Notes: generated from the sequence alone by a model not told the origin. DNA of 64,000 nucleotides from Pseudomonas putida W15Oct28 (GCF_000708715.2 NZ_JENB01000008.1:124001-188000); one strand, 5' to 3'. Shown: positions 38,206 to 55,379, counted from the stretch's first letter. Made by a program: numbers and translations.

Positions 38206-39081
38206 GTGACTGATGTGGCAGGGGCTTCGAAATCCACGGTGGGGACGCTGTATGTGGTGGCAACCCCCATCGGCAACCTCGACGACATGAGCGCCCGGGC
38301 GCTGAAGGTACTGGCGGATGTGGCGCTGATCGCTGCCGAAGACACCCGCCATTCGATCCGCCTGCTGCAACACTTTGGCATCGACACACCGCTGGCGGCC
38401 TGTCATGAACACAACGAGCGTGATGAGGGCGGGCGTTTTCTCACCAAGCTGCTGGCTGGCGAGAACGTGGCGCTGGTTTCCGATGCCGGCACGCCGCTGA
38501 TTTCCGACCCGGGCTACCACCTGGTGCGCCAGGCGCGAGCTGCGGGGGTGAGCGTGGTGCCGGTACCGGGCGCCTGCGCCTTGATCGCCGCGCTGTCGGC
38601 GGCCGGGCTGCCGTCGGACCGCTTCATCTTCGAAGGCTTCCTGCCGGCCAAGCAGGCAGGGCGTCGGGCGCGCCTCGAGCAGGTGAAGGAAGAGCCGCGC
38701 ACGCTGATCTTCTATGAAGCCCCGCACCGTATCCTTGAATGCCTTGAAGACATGGAGCTGGTATTTGGTGGTGAGCGCCCGGCGTTGCTGGCGCGCGAAT
38801 TGACCAAGACCTTCGAGACCCTCAAGGGCCTGCCGCTGGCCGAGCTGCGTGCGTTTGTTGCTGGCGACAGCAACCAGCAGCGCGGTGAATGCGTGGTACT
38901 GGTTGGCGGCTGGAGCGCGCCGGAGGGCGAGCAGGCCATCAGTGCCGAGGCCCAGCGAGTACTCGACCTGCTATTGGCCGAGTTGCCATTGAAGCGGGCG
39001 GCGGCCCTGGCGGCGGAAATCACCGGGGTGCGCAAGAACCTGTTGTATCAACTTGCCCTGGAAAAGCAGAAAGCCGAGTAG
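38206..39081 (+). CDS. rsmI: 16S rRNA (cytidine1402-2'-O)-methyltransferase RsmI
   Basis: RsmI (291 residues) methylates the ribose of C1402 in the ribosomal P site. It has the tetrapyrrole-methylase fold: [33 protein letters not shown] and [24 protein letters not shown]. The start is taken as GTG at 38206, eight bases after AGGTG; a GTG at 38197 is a possible alternative. rnpB follows. Confidence 0.95.
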   Translation: MTDVAGASKSTVGTLYVVATPIGNLDDMSARALKVLADVALIAAEDTRHSIRLLQHFGIDTPLAACHEHNERDEGGRFLTKLLAGENVALVSDAGTPLISDPGYHLVRQARAAGVSVVPVPGACALIAALSAAGLPSDRFIFEGFLPAKQAGRRARLEQVKEEPRTLIFYEAPHRILECLEDMELVFGGERPALLARELTKTFETLKGLPLAELRAFVAGDSNQQRGECVVLVGGWSAPEGEQAISAEAQRVLDLLLAELPLKRAAALAAEITGVRKNLLYQLALEKQKAE

Positions 39082-39146
39082 TGGCAATTTGATATAAATG
39101 CTGGTATTGCTTGTTCTTGTGCGCGCGTGCCGGTAACCTTGTCGGC

Positions 39147-39522
39147 GGAGAGTCGATCGGACAGTCGCTGCCTGTTTTTGTTCCGCAACTTTTGGTTGTG
39201 TGAACAGCAGGGGGAGGAAAGTCCGGGCTCCATAGGGCAGAGTGCCAGGTAACGCCTGGGAGGCGCGAGCCTACGGAAAGTGCCACAGAAAATAACCGCC
39301 TAAGCACTTCGGTGCCGGTAAGGGTGAAAAGGTGCGGTAAGAGCGCACCGCACGGCTGGCAACAGTTCGTGGCTAGGTAAACCCCACTCGGAGCAAGACC
39401 AAATAGGGTTCCATTAGGCGTGGCCCGCGTCGGAACCGGGTAGGTTGCTAGAGGCGTCCAGTGATGGCCGTCGTAGAGGAATGACTGTCCTCGACAAAAC
39501 CCGGCTTACAGATCGACTCTCC
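39147..39522 (+). ncRNA. rnpB: RNase P RNA (type A)
   Basis: The RNA is closed by a perfect 12-base-pair P1 helix: GGAGAGTCGATC (39147-39158) with GATCGACTCTCC (39511-39522). Conserved core blocks are GAGGAAAGTCCGGGCTCC (about 39214), ACAGAAA, GGTGAAAAGGTGCGGTAAGAGCGCACCGC, and the 3' AGAGGAATGACTGTC. It processes the 5' ends of tRNAs. Ends are good to a few bases. Confidence 0.96.
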
Positions 39523-39728
39523 ACCTTTTCCTCCCCTGCTTGATTCGATAGCAGATCCTCTCTGGTAATACCGAAAAAATCTTACTCTTCATAAATCACT
39601 TTAACTTCGAACTCCATTTGCCTGCGTGGGTTTGATTTTTCTCGCGTTTTCTCCTCCTCGGTAATCGTTCCACATTCCTTTATCGCGCTAAATCTCGGTC
39701 CCGTAAGGCTTTTCCTTATGAACGTGCC

Positions 39729-39758
39729 TTGACGGTGCTGCGGGCGGATTCCTATAGT
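39729..39758 (+). promoter_or_regulatory. Promoter of the dcw (mraZ) operon
   Basis: TTGACG (39729-39734) and TATAGT (39753-39758) are 18 bases apart, about 75 bases before the mraZ start. The 311-base gap between rnpB and mraZ (39523-39833) holds this and the MraZ boxes; its first 150 bases are AT-rich with no gene seen. Confidence 0.75.
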
Positions 39759-39766
39759 GTGCGCAA

Positions 39767-39791
39767 GTGGCAGAAAGTGGGATGAAGTGGG
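39767..39791 (+). promoter_or_regulatory. MraZ operator: three GTGG(G/C) repeats
   Basis: GTGGC, GTGGG and GTGGG start at 39767, 39777 and 39787, exactly ten bases apart, just downstream of the promoter. GTGGG repeats separated by five bases are the known MraZ binding pattern, so MraZ should repress its own operon here. Confidence 0.85.
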
Positions 39792-39833
39792 TTTTCTGAC
39801 ACAAAAAAGCTAATATTGTGGGGAATCGCAGCC

Positions 39834-40289
39834 GTGTTCCGCGGAGCCAACGCCGTCAGCCTCGATGCCAAGGGACGTCTCGCCATGCCGAGCCGGTACC
39901 GTGACGAGCTGGATTCGCGTTGCAATGGTCAGCTGATCGTGACCATTGACGCCGTTGACCCCTGCTTGTGTGTATATCCCCTCGACGAGTGGGAACAGAT
40001 AGAAGCCAAGTTGCGTGCCTTGCCATCGTTGCGTGAGGAAAACCGCCGTCTGCAGCGTTTGCTGATCGGTAATGCGGTTGACCTGGAGCTCGATGGCAGT
40101 GGGCGTTTCCTGGTACCGCCCCGCCTGCGTGAGTACGCCAAGCTCGACAAGAAGGCGATGCTGGTGGGGCAACTGAACAAATTCCAGCTGTGGGATGAAG
40201 ATGCCTGGAACACGGTTTCGGCAGCCGACCTTGCAGCTATTCAACAACCGGGCGCCATGCCCGACGAATTGCGTGACCTGATCCTGTGA
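39834..40289 (+). CDS. mraZ: Transcriptional regulator MraZ
   Basis: MraZ (151 residues) is the AbrB-fold repressor of the dcw cluster, forming rings on repeated boxes. The two swapped-hairpin halves each carry a DxxxR signature: [18 protein letters not shown] and [18 protein letters not shown]. The start is GTG at 39834 with GGGGA upstream, giving the usual [11 protein letters not shown]-terminus; the frame extends six codons further without support. Its stop overlaps rsmH (GTGA). Confidence 0.96.
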   Translation: MFRGANAVSLDAKGRLAMPSRYRDELDSRCNGQLIVTIDAVDPCLCVYPLDEWEQIEAKLRALPSLREENRRLQRLLIGNAVDLELDGSGRFLVPPRLREYAKLDKKAMLVGQLNKFQLWDEDAWNTVSAADLAAIQQPGAMPDELRDLIL

Positions 40290-41229
40290 CCATAGATAGC
40301 GGCTTCAACCACATTACCGTCCTGCTCGACGAAGCTGTCGAGGCATTGGCCCTGCGCGCCGACGGTTGCTATCTGGACGGCACCTTCGGCCGTGGCGGAC
40401 ACAGCCGGCTGATTCTCAGCAAGCTCGGGCCGCAAGGGCGGCTGCTGGGCTTCGACAAAGATCCACAGGCGATTGCCACAGGGCAAGCGCTGGCGGCCGA
40501 AGACGGCCGCTTTGTCATTGTGCAGCGCAGCTTTGCCGAGCTGGGTGCAGAGGTGGCCGAGCGCGGCCTGGACGGTAAGGTCAGCGGTGTACTGCTGGAC
40601 TTGGGCGTGTCCTCCCCGCAACTGGATGACCCCGAGCGTGGCTTCAGCTTCCTCAATGATGGCCCGCTGGACATGCGTATGAACCCGGACCAGGGCATCA
40701 GTGCCGCCGAGTTCATCGCCACGGCGCCTGTGGAAGAAATTGCCCGCGTCTTCAAAGAGTACGGTGAAGAGCGCTTCTCCGGCCGCATGGCGCGTGCCGT
40801 GGTCGAGCGCCGTGAAAAGGAGCCGTTCACCCGTACCGGCGACCTGGCGGAAGTGCTGAAGGTTGCCAACCCTGCCTGGGAGAAAGGCAAGAACCCGGCT
40901 ACCCGTGCCTTCCAGGGGCTGCGGATCCATGTCAACAACGAACTGGGTGACCTGGAGGCTGGCCTTGAGGCCGCACTCGATGCGCTCGAGGTCGGTGGTC
41001 GCCTGGCAGTGATCAGTTTCCACTCGCTCGAGGACCGTATCGTCAAGCTGTTCATGCGCAAGCTGGTCAAGGGCGAGGCCGACAACCTGCCGCGCAACCT
41101 GCCGGTACAGCACAAGGTCTTCGAGCCGAAAATCAAGCTCATCGGCAAAGCCCAGTTCGCCTCCGAAGCCGAGCTCAAGGCCAACCCGCGGTCGCGTAGC
41201 GCCGTGATGCGTGTGGCGGAGAAGCTGCG

Positions 41230-41233
<4 letters not shown>
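40286..41233 (+). CDS. rsmH: 16S rRNA (cytosine1402-N4)-methyltransferase RsmH
   Basis: RsmH (315 residues) methylates N4 of C1402, the same nucleotide modified by RsmI encoded 1.2 kb upstream. Family blocks are [41 protein letters not shown] and [18 protein letters not shown] start overlapping the mraZ stop; the stop overlaps ftsL. Confidence 0.97.
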
Positions 41234-44750
<3,517 letters not shown>

Positions 44751-44758
<8 letters not shown>

Positions 44759-46118
44759 GCCGATGACACTCAGCCAGCTGACCACAGCACTGAGTGGTCG
44801 ACAAGTCGGTGCCGACGCCACATTCACCGGTGTCAGCATCGACAGCCGCAGCGTCAGCCTCGGGCAATTGTTCGTCGCCCTGGCCGGCCCGCGCTTCGAT
44901 GGCCATGACTACCTGGCTGATGTCAAAGACAAAGGCGCAGTTGCCGCGCTGGTCGAGCGTGAAGTGGCCGGTGTCGACCTGCCGCAATTGCTGGTCAAGG
45001 ATTGCCGGGTGGCACTGGGTCAGCTCGGCGCCCTGAACCGCGCCGCTTTCGACAAACCCGTAGTGGCCATTACCGGCTCCAGTGGCAAGACCACGGTCAA
45101 GGAAATGCTTGCCAGCATCCTGCGCACCCGTGGCCTGGTGCACGCCACCCGCGGCAACCTGAACAACGACCTCGGCGCGCCGCTGACCCTGCTGGAAATC
45201 GCCCCGGAGCACAGCGCCGCAGTGATCGAGCTGGGTGCTTCGCGCATTGGCGAAATCCGCTACACCGTTGGCCTGACCCAACCTCAGGTGGTCATCATCA
45301 ATAACGCCGGTACCGCCCACGTTGGCGAATTCGGTGGCCCCGAGAAGATCGTCGAAGCCAAGGGCGAGATTCTCGAAGGCCTGGGCGAGGGCGGCATCGC
45401 CATCCTCAACCTGGCCGACAAGGCGTTCGATATCTGGCGCAAGCGTGCCGGCAACCACCGCATCTTTACGTTTGCACTGGATAACCCGCAGGCTGATTTC
45501 CACGCCAGCGACATCGGTCGCGACGCGCGGGGCTGCCCATCGTTCACCTTGCACGGGCCTGAGGGTAGCGTGCCGGTACAGCTGAACCTTCTGGGTACCC
45601 ACAACGTCAGCAACGCCCTGGCTGCCGCCGCCGCTGCCCATGCCGTTGGTCTGAGCCTGAGTGGCATTGCTGCCGGCCTGGCTGCCGTGCAACCGGTCAA
45701 AGGCCGTACCGTGGCGCAGATCGCGCCGAATGGTGTGCGGGTGATCGACGATAGTTACAACGCAAATCCCACCTCCATGTGCGCGGCCATTGATATACTC
45801 GCCGGCTTTTCCGGACGCACCGTCCTGGTGCTTGGGGATATCGGCGAATTGGGGCAATGGGCGGAAGAAGGCCACCGTCAGGTGGGTGACTACGCGCGTG
45901 GCAAGGTCGACGCCCTGTACGCAGTGGGTTCCAACATGACACATGCGGTCAAGGCGTTCGGCGCCAATGGCCGTCATTTCGCTACTCAAGCTGAGCTGAT
46001 CGACGCGGTTAGCGACGAAAATGCCAGCGACACCACTATCTTGATCAAGGGCTCGCGCAGCGCTGCGATGGAAAACGTCGTGGCGGCATTGTGCGGTGCC
46101 AGCGGGGAGAAACATTAA
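44751..46118 (+). CDS. murF: UDP-MurNAc-pentapeptide synthetase MurF
   Basis: MurF (455 residues) adds D-Ala-D-Ala, completing the pentapeptide precursor. The ATP loop is [11 protein letters not shown], with [13 protein letters not shown] and [11 protein letters not shown] further on. The ATG at 44751 overlaps the murE end by eight bases and has a perfect GGAGG six bases upstream inside murE. Confidence 0.97.
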
Positions 46119-47200
46119 TGCTGCTGCTGTTGGCCGAGTATCTGCAACAGTTCCACAAAGGCTTCGCGGTCTTCCAGTACCTGTCCCTGCGCGGGATTCT
46201 TGGTGTACTGACCGCGTTGTCCCTGGCGCTGTGGCTGGGGCCGTGGATGATCCGTACCCTGCAAATCCGCCAGATCGGCCAGGCCGTGCGTAACGACGGC
46301 CCGCAATCGCACCTGTCCAAGTCCGGCACCCCGACCATGGGTGGCGCACTGATCCTGTCGGCCATCGCCATCAGCACCCTGTTGTGGGCTGATCTGTCCA
46401 ACCGCTATGTGTGGGTGGTGCTGATCGTTACCCTGGCATTCGGCGCGATCGGTTGGGTTGACGACTACCGCAAGGTGATCGAAAAGAACTCCCGTGGGCT
46501 GCCAAGCCGCTGGAAGTACTTCTGGCAGTCGGTGTTTGGCCTGGCTGCGGCGGTGTTCCTGTACAAGACCGCGCCGACCAGCGTCGAGACCACGCTGATC
46601 CTGCCGTTCATCAAGGATGTCACCATCCCGCTGGGCGTCGGCTTCGTCGTATTGACCTACTTCGTCATCGTCGGCTCCAGCAACGCGGTCAACCTTACCG
46701 ATGGCCTCGACGGCCTGGCAATCATGCCGACGGTGATGGTCGGCGGCGCCCTGGGCATCTTCTGCTACCTGTCGGGTAACGTGAAGTTCGCCGAATACCT
46801 GCTGATCCCTTACGTACCGGGCTCGGGCGAGCTGATCGTGTTCTGCGGTGCACTGATCGGTGCCGGCCTGGGCTTCCTGTGGTTCAACACCTACCCGGCA
46901 CAAGTCTTCATGGGTGACGTCGGCGCGCTGGCGCTGGGCGCCGCGCTGGGCACCATCGCCGTGATCGTCCGCCAGGAAATCGTGCTGTTCATCATGGGCG
47001 GCATCTTCGTTGTGGAAACCCTGTCGGTGGTGATCCAGGTCGCCTCCTTCAAGCTGACCGGCAAGCGCGTGTTCCGCATGGCGCCGATCCACCACCACTT
47101 TGAACTCAAGGGCTGGCCAGAGCCACGGGTGATCGTCCGCTTCTGGATCATTACCGTGATTCTGGTGCTGGTTGGCCTTGCAACCCTGAAACTGAGGTAG
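46118..47200 (+). CDS. mraY: Phospho-MurNAc-pentapeptide translocase MraY
   Basis: MraY (360 residues) transfers phospho-MurNAc-pentapeptide to undecaprenyl phosphate, making lipid I at the inner membrane. It has about ten transmembrane helices. Conserved loops are [24 protein letters not shown], and [19 protein letters not shown] lies upstream; the ATG shares a base with the murF stop, and murD starts directly after the mraY stop. Confidence 0.97.
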   Translation: MLLLLAEYLQQFHKGFAVFQYLSLRGILGVLTALSLALWLGPWMIRTLQIRQIGQAVRNDGPQSHLSKSGTPTMGGALILSAIAISTLLWADLSNRYVWVVLIVTLAFGAIGWVDDYRKVIEKNSRGLPSRWKYFWQSVFGLAAAVFLYKTAPTSVETTLILPFIKDVTIPLGVGFVVLTYFVIVGSSNAVNLTDGLDGLAIMPTVMVGGALGIFCYLSGNVKFAEYLLIPYVPGSGELIVFCGALIGAGLGFLWFNTYPAQVFMGDVGALALGAALGTIAVIVRQEIVLFIMGGIFVVETLSVVIQVASFKLTGKRVFRMAPIHHHFELKGWPEPRVIVRFWIITVILVLVGLATLKLR

Positions 47201-48553
47201 ATGAGCGTGTCTTTGATCGCTTCCGACCAATTCCGCATCGTTGTCGGCCTCGGCAAGAGCGGCATGTCCCTGGTTCGCTTCCTGGCGAACCGGGGCATTG
47301 CCTTTGCGGTCGCCGACACCCGCGAGCAACCGCCGGAACTGGAAACCCTGCGCCGTGATTACCCGCAGGTGGAAGTGCGCTGTGGTGAGCTGGACGTGGA
47401 CTTCCTGTGCCGCGCCAACGAGCTGTATGTGAGCCCCGGCCTGGCGTTGGCCACCCCGGCCCTGCAGCAGGCAGCCGCGCGTGGCGTGAAGCTGTCCGGT
47501 GACATCGAGCTGTTCGCCCAGCACGCCAAGGCGCCGATTGTTGCCATCAGCGGTTCCAACGCCAAGAGCACCGTTACCACCCTGGTCGGCGAAATGGCCG
47601 CCAAGGCCGGCAAGCGCGTGGCCGTGGGCGGCAACCTCGGTACCCCGGCGCTGGACTTGCTGGCTGATGATGTCGAGCTGTACGTGCTGGAACTGTCCAG
47701 TTTCCAACTGGAAACCACCGACCAGCTCAACGCCGAAGTGGCCACCGTGCTGAACATCAGCGAAGACCACATGGACCGCTACAGTGGCCTGCCGGCCTAC
47801 CACCTGGCCAAGCACCGGATTTTCCGCGGCGCCCGCCAGGTGGTGGTCAACCGCCAGGACGCCCTGAGCCGGCCGCTGCCGGTGGAAGGCCGCCCATGCT
47901 GGACCTTCGGCCTCAACCAGCCCGACTTCAAGGCCTTCGGCCTGCGTGAAGTGGACGGTGAGAAATACCTGGCGTTCGAGTTCCAGACGCTGATGCCGGC
48001 GCGCGAGCTGAAGGTGCGTGGCGCTCACAACCAGAGCAACGCCCTGGCCGCACTGGCCCTGGGGCATGCCGCAGGCCTGCCGTTCGAGCCCATGCTCGAA
48101 GCCCTGCGCGAGTTCGGTGGCCTGGCCCACCGTTGCCAGTGGGTGCGCGAGCGTAATGGCGTGAACTGGTATGACGATTCCAAGGCCACCAACGTCGGTG
48201 CCGCCCTGGCCGCCATCGAAGGCCTGGGTGCCGATATCGAAGGCAAGCTGGTGCTGATTGCCGGTGGCGACGGCAAAGGTGCTGAATTCACTGCGCTGCG
48301 CGAGCCCGTCAAGCGTTTCTGCCGCGCCGTGGTATTGCTTGGCCGAGATGCCGAGCGCCTGGCCAAGGCCTTGGGTGATGACGTGCCGCTGGTACGGGTC
48401 AAGACCCTCGACGACGCCGTGCAGCAGTGTGCCGACCTGGCCCAGGCCGGCGATGCGGTGCTGCTGTCGCCGGCGTGCGCCAGCCTCGACATGTTCAAGA
48501 ACTTTGAAGAGCGCGGGCGCCTGTTCGCCCAGGCAGCGGGAGGTCTTGCATGA
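47201..48553 (+). CDS. murD: UDP-MurNAc-L-alanine:D-glutamate ligase MurD
   Basis: MurD (450 residues) adds D-glutamate. The N-terminal Rossmann motif is VVGLGKSGMS, and the ATP loop reads GSNAKSTVT, where most MurD proteins have Gly instead of Ala. NISEDHMDRY and WYDDSKATN are family landmarks. Its stop overlaps ftsW (ATGA). Confidence 0.97.
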   Translation: MSVSLIASDQFRIVVGLGKSGMSLVRFLANRGIAFAVADTREQPPELETLRRDYPQVEVRCGELDVDFLCRANELYVSPGLALATPALQQAAARGVKLSGDIELFAQHAKAPIVAISGSNAKSTVTTLVGEMAAKAGKRVAVGGNLGTPALDLLADDVELYVLELSSFQLETTDQLNAEVATVLNISEDHMDRYSGLPAYHLAKHRIFRGARQVVVNRQDALSRPLPVEGRPCWTFGLNQPDFKAFGLREVDGEKYLAFEFQTLMPARELKVRGAHNQSNALAALALGHAAGLPFEPMLEALREFGGLAHRCQWVRERNGVNWYDDSKATNVGAALAAIEGLGADIEGKLVLIAGGDGKGAEFTALREPVKRFCRAVVLLGRDAERLAKALGDDVPLVRVKTLDDAVQQCADLAQAGDAVLLSPACASLDMFKNFEERGRLFAQAAGGLA

Positions 48554-49764
48554 TCTTCGGCATCTTCAAGCCCTACCCGTCGCCGCTGATCAGCGGCCGT
48601 GGCATCGACCTGGACTTCCCGATGCTCGCCGGCTGCCTGGCCTTGCTTGGCCTGGGCCTGGTGATGATCACCTCGGCGTCCTCGGAAGTGGCCGCGGTGC
48701 AGTCGGGCAACCCGCTTTACCACATGTTCCGCCACCTGGTGTACGTGGTGATTGGCCTGGTTGCCTGTGGCGCGACCATGCTGGTGCCGATCGCCACCTG
48801 GCAGCGCATGGGCTTCATGATGCTGCTGGGCGCCTTCGGCCTGCTGGTGCTGGTGCTGGTGCCAGGCATCGGCCGTGAAGTGAACGGCTCCATGCGCTGG
48901 ATCGGCTTCAGCTTCTTCAACGTCCAGCCTTCGGAAATCGCCAAGGTGTTCGTGGTCGTCTACCTGGCAGGTTACCTGGTACGCCGACAGACCGAGGTAC
49001 GCGAAACCTGGATGGGCTTCTTCAAGCCGTTCATCGTGCTGCTGCCCATGGCCGCCCTGTTGCTGATGGAGCCGGACTTCGGTGCCACCGTGGTGATGAT
49101 GGGCGCGGCTGCTGCCATGCTGTTCCTCGGCGGTGTGGGGCTGTTCCGCTTCAGCCTCATGGTGGTGTTGGCGGTGCTGGCAGTGTTTGTGCTGGTACAG
49201 GCGCAGCCCTACCGGATGGCGCGGCTTATCACCTTCACCGACCCGTGGTCCGACCAGTTCGGCTCGGGCTACCAGCTGACCCAGGCACTGATCGCCTTCG
49301 GCCGTGGCGAGTGGCTGGGCGTTGGCCTGGGCAACAGCGTGCAGAAGCAGTTCTACCTGCCCGAAGCGCACACCGACTTCGTGTTCTCGGTACTGGCCGA
49401 AGAGCTGGGCGTGGTCGGCTCGCTGCTGACCATTGCACTGTTCGTGTTCGTGACCGTGCGTGCCCTGTATATCGGCCTGTGGGCCGAGAAGGCCAAGCAG
49501 TTCTTTGCCGCCTATGTGGCCTTCGGCCTGGCGTTCCTGTGGATCGGCCAGTTCCTGATCAACATCGGGGTGAACGTCGGCCTGCTGCCAACCAAGGGCC
49601 TGACCCTGCCGTTCCTCAGCTACGGGGGCAGTTCGCTGGTGATCTGTTGCGCCTGCGTGGGCCTGTTGCTGCGTATCGAGTGGGAAAGCCGCACGCACCT
49701 GGGCAGTGAGGAACACGAGTTCAGCGAAAGCGATTTTGCCGAGGAGACCAGTCATGGCCGCTGA
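48550..49764 (+). CDS. ftsW: Septal peptidoglycan glycosyltransferase FtsW
   Basis: FtsW (404 residues) is the SEDS-family polymerase that works with FtsI at the septum. Around ten transmembrane helices are visible. The SEDS signatures include GREVNGSMRWI with the following QPSEIAK, EAHTDFVFSVLAEELG, and the C-terminal GLTLPFLSYGGSS. It overlaps murD by four bases and murG by eleven. Confidence 0.97.
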   Translation: MIFGIFKPYPSPLISGRGIDLDFPMLAGCLALLGLGLVMITSASSEVAAVQSGNPLYHMFRHLVYVVIGLVACGATMLVPIATWQRMGFMMLLGAFGLLVLVLVPGIGREVNGSMRWIGFSFFNVQPSEIAKVFVVVYLAGYLVRRQTEVRETWMGFFKPFIVLLPMAALLLMEPDFGATVVMMGAAAAMLFLGGVGLFRFSLMVVLAVLAVFVLVQAQPYRMARLITFTDPWSDQFGSGYQLTQALIAFGRGEWLGVGLGNSVQKQFYLPEAHTDFVFSVLAEELGVVGSLLTIALFVFVTVRALYIGLWAEKAKQFFAAYVAFGLAFLWIGQFLINIGVNVGLLPTKGLTLPFLSYGGSSLVICCACVGLLLRIEWESRTHLGSEEHEFSESDFAEETSHGR

Positions 49765-50825
49765 CGGCAAGAACATACTGATCATGGCGGGCGGCACCGG
49801 GGGCCACGTATTCCCGGCCCTGGCCTGCGCCCGTGAGTTCCAGACGCGTGGTTTTACCGTGCACTGGCTGGGCACACCGCGTGGCATCGAGAACGAGCTG
49901 GTGCCCCAGGCCGGCTTGCCGCTGCACCTGATCCAGGTCAGCGGCCTGCGTGGCAAAGGCAAGCTGTCGTTGCTCAAGGCGCCGTTCACCCTGGTCAAGG
50001 CCGTGCTGCAGGCGCGACGCATCATTCGCCAGCTAAAACCGGTATGCGTACTGGGCTTTGGTGGCTACGTGACCGGCCCCGGTGGTGTGGCCGCGCGGCT
50101 GTGCGGCGTGCCACTGGTGATTCACGAGCAGAACGCCCGTGCCGGTACCGCCAATCGGTTGCTGGTGCCGCTCTCTGCGCGGGTCTGCGAAGCTTTCCCG
50201 AACACCTTCGAGGCCAGCGACAAGCGTCGTACCACCGGCAACCCGGTGCGCCCGGAGCTGTTCATGGATGCACACCGCGCGCCCCTGGCCGAGCGCCGTG
50301 CGCGCCTGCTGGTGCTCGGTGGCAGCCTGGGTGCGGAACCATTGAACAAATTGTTGCCTAAGGCCCTGTCCGAAGTCCCTGCCGCGCTGCGGCCAGAGGT
50401 GTTCCACCAGGCCGGCAAGCAACACGCGCCAATCACCGCCGAGCGTTATCACGAGGCGGGCGTCGAGGCTCAGGTAGAGCCCTTCATCAAGGACATGGCC
50501 CAAGCCTATGGCTGGGCCGACATGGTGGTGTGCCGGGCCGGTGCCCTGACCGTCAGCGAGCTGGCGGCAGCAGGCCTGCCTTCGATGCTGGTGCCTTTGC
50601 CCCACGCCATCGACGACCACCAGACCCACAACGCCCAATATCTGGCCCGCGAAGGCGCTGCCTTCCTGATGCCACAAGCGACAACTGGCGCAGCGCAGCT
50701 CGCTGAACGCCTGAACGAGGTGCTGATGCAACCCGAGAAACTCAACGTCATGGCAGGCACCGCACGGCGCCTGGCCAAACCTGCTGCAACCAGCACCGTG
50801 GTCGATATCTGCCTGGAGGTGGCCC

Positions 50826-50833
<8 letters not shown>
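49754..50833 (+). CDS. murG: Lipid II synthase MurG
   Basis: MurG (359 residues) adds GlcNAc to lipid I on the cytoplasmic membrane face. Signatures are the first glycine loop [37 protein letters not shown] and the UDP-binding [18 protein letters not shown]. The ATG at 49754 follows GAGGAG inside ftsW. It overlaps murC by eight bases. Confidence 0.97.
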
Positions 50834-53227
<2,394 letters not shown>

Positions 53228-53232
53228 CAACC

Positions 53233-54102
53233 ATGCAAGGCGCGATGATACGTCAGCAGCAACCCGTTCCCGGCCGTAGCAAGCCGGTGCCGCGTGGTGC
53301 CAGCCGGCTGGTGGCCGACGAGCCCGTATCGGCGCGCCTGCCGCGGCCAAGCCTGGGAGGCCTCAAGCGCCTGCTGTGGCCGGTGCTGCTGGTGGCGGCC
53401 GGCTTTGGCGCCTACGAGGGTGCCATTCGCCTGATGCCGTATGCCGACCGGCCGATCACCAAGATCGACGTGCAGGGCGACCTCAGCTACATCAGCCAGC
53501 AGTCGGTGCAGCAGCGCATCGCGCCCTACGTGGCGGCGAGCTTCTTCAGCGTCGACCTGCCAGCGATGCGTGCGGAGCTCGAACAGATGCCCTGGATCGC
53601 CCACGCAGAAGTGCGCCGGGTGTGGCCTGACGAGGTGGTGATCCGCCTGGAAGAACAGCTGCCGGTGGCGCGCTGGGGTGACGAAGCCTTGCTCAACAAC
53701 CAGGGCCAGGCCTTCACCCCGCGCGAACTGGCCAACTACGAGCACCTGCCGCAGTTGGCCGGGCCGCAGCGTGCTCAGCAACAAGTCATGCAGCAGTATC
53801 AGGTATTGAGCCAGATGCTGCGCCCCATGGGCTTTTCCATTGCTCGCCTGGAGCTGCGCGAGCGAGGCAGCTGGTTCCTGACCACCGGTGCGAGCAGCGC
53901 CGGGCCAGGCATCGAGCTGCTGTTGGGGCGCGACCATCTGGTGGAGAAGATGCGCCGTTTCATTGCCATTTACGACAAGACACTCAAAGACCAGATCACC
54001 ACTATCGCCCGCATTGATCTGCGTTATTCCAACGGACTTGCCGTTGGTTGGCGGGAACCGATTGCACCGACGACGGCCCAACCCGCCGTTGCGAAGAATT
54101 AG
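53233..54102 (+). CDS. ftsQ: Cell division protein FtsQ
   Basis: FtsQ (289 residues) is a bitopic divisome scaffold. A basic cytoplasmic tail (about 1-42) precedes a transmembrane helix (about 43-62), then the POTRA domain ([22 protein letters not shown]) and the beta domain that holds FtsL and FtsB. The C-terminus ends in a short Thr/Ala-rich tail. Confidence 0.95.
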   Translation: MQGAMIRQQQPVPGRSKPVPRGASRLVADEPVSARLPRPSLGGLKRLLWPVLLVAAGFGAYEGAIRLMPYADRPITKIDVQGDLSYISQQSVQQRIAPYVAASFFSVDLPAMRAELEQMPWIAHAEVRRVWPDEVVIRLEEQLPVARWGDEALLNNQGQAFTPRELANYEHLPQLAGPQRAQQQVMQQYQVLSQMLRPMGFSIARLELRERGSWFLTTGASSAGPGIELLLGRDHLVEKMRRFIAIYDKTLKDQITTIARIDLRYSNGLAVGWREPIAPTTAQPAVAKN

Positions 54103-54116
54103 AGAGAGGCAGGACC

Positions 54117-55379
54117 ATGGCAAACGCGCATAGCGGCAAAATGATCGTCGGGCTGGACATTGGCACCTCCAAGGTGGTGGCGCTGGTGGGCGAAGTGGGC
54201 GAGGACGGCACCCTGGAAATCGTCGGGATCGGTACCCATCCGTCCCGCGGCCTGAAGAAAGGCGTGGTGGTGAACATCGAGTCCACCGTGCAGTCGATCC
54301 AGCGCGCCGTGGAAGAAGCGCAGCTGATGGCCGGCTGCCGTATCCACTCGGCCTTCGTCGGGGTGGCCGGCAACCACATCCGCAGCCTGAACTCCCACGG
54401 CATCGTCGCCATCCGCGACCGCGAGGTCAGCCTGGCCGACCTGGAGCGTGTACTCGACGCCGCCCAGGCCGTGGCGATCCCGGCCGACCAGCGCGTGCTG
54501 CACACCCTGCCGCAGGACTACGTGATCGACAACCAGGAAGGCGTTCGCGAGCCGCTGGGCATGTCCGGCGTGCGTCTGGAAGCCAAGGTCCACGTGGTCA
54601 CCTGCGCGGTCAACGCGGCGCAGAACATCGAGAAGTGCGTACGCCGCTGCGGCCTGGAAATCGACGACATCATCCTTGAGCAGCTGGCCTCGGCCTACTC
54701 GGTGCTGACCGACGATGAAAAAGAGCTGGGCGTGTGCCTGGTGGACATCGGTGGCGGCACCACCGACATCGCCATCTTCACCGAGGGCGCCATCCGTCAC
54801 ACCGCGGTCATCCCGATTGCCGGCGACCAGGTGACCAACGACATCGCCATGGCCCTGCGTACCCCTACCCAGTACGCCGAAGAAATCAAGATCCGCTACG
54901 CCTGCGCCCTGGCCAAACTGGCTGGCGCCGGCGAGACCATCAAGGTGCCGAGCGTGGGCGACCGGCCACCGCGCGAGCTGTCGCGCCAGGCGCTGGCCGA
55001 GGTGGTGGAGCCACGTTACGACGAGCTCTTCACCCTGATCCAGGCCGAGCTGCGCCGCAGCGGCTACGAGGACCTGGTGCCAGCCGGCATCGTCCTCACC
55101 GGCGGCACTGCGAAGATGGAAGGTGCCGTGGAACTGGCCGAGGAAATCTTCCACATGCCGGTGCGCCTGGGCGTACCGCACAGCGTTCGGGGGCTGAGCG
55201 ACGTGGTGCGCAACCCGATCTATTCCACCGGCGTGGGCTTGCTCACTTACGGCCTGCTGAAGCAGTCCGAGGAGCTGATCCTGACCGGTAACACCAACAG
55301 CAGCAACAACAGCTATGGCGATGAACCGAAGGCCCCAGTGCTTGAGCGCTTCAAGAAGTGGGTCCAGGGCAACTTCTAA
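54117..55379 (+). CDS. ftsA: Cell division protein FtsA
   Basis: FtsA (420 residues) is the actin-like tether that holds FtsZ to the membrane. ATP-site motifs include VGLDIGTSKVVALVG, LVDIGGGTTDIAIF and ILTGGTAKMEGAVEL. The C-terminal LERFKKWVQGNF is the amphipathic membrane helix. GGCAGGACC precedes the ATG at 54117. Confidence 0.97.
   Translation: MANAHSGKMIVGLDIGTSKVVALVGEVGEDGTLEIVGIGTHPSRGLKKGVVVNIESTVQSIQRAVEEAQLMAGCRIHSAFVGVAGNHIRSLNSHGIVAIRDREVSLADLERVLDAAQAVAIPADQRVLHTLPQDYVIDNQEGVREPLGMSGVRLEAKVHVVTCAVNAAQNIEKCVRRCGLEIDDIILEQLASAYSVLTDDEKELGVCLVDIGGGTTDIAIFTEGAIRHTAVIPIAGDQVTNDIAMALRTPTQYAEEIKIRYACALAKLAGAGETIKVPSVGDRPPRELSRQALAEVVEPRYDELFTLIQAELRRSGYEDLVPAGIVLTGGTAKMEGAVELAEEIFHMPVRLGVPHSVRGLSDVVRNPIYSTGVGLLTYGLLKQSEELILTGNTNSSNNSYGDEPKAPVLERFKKWVQGNF

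Noticed and set aside
46115..48130. 671-codon open frame antisense to mraY-murD
   Set aside because: Composition is His/Gln/Gly-rich, as expected from reverse reading of Pseudomonas genes. No family resemblance.
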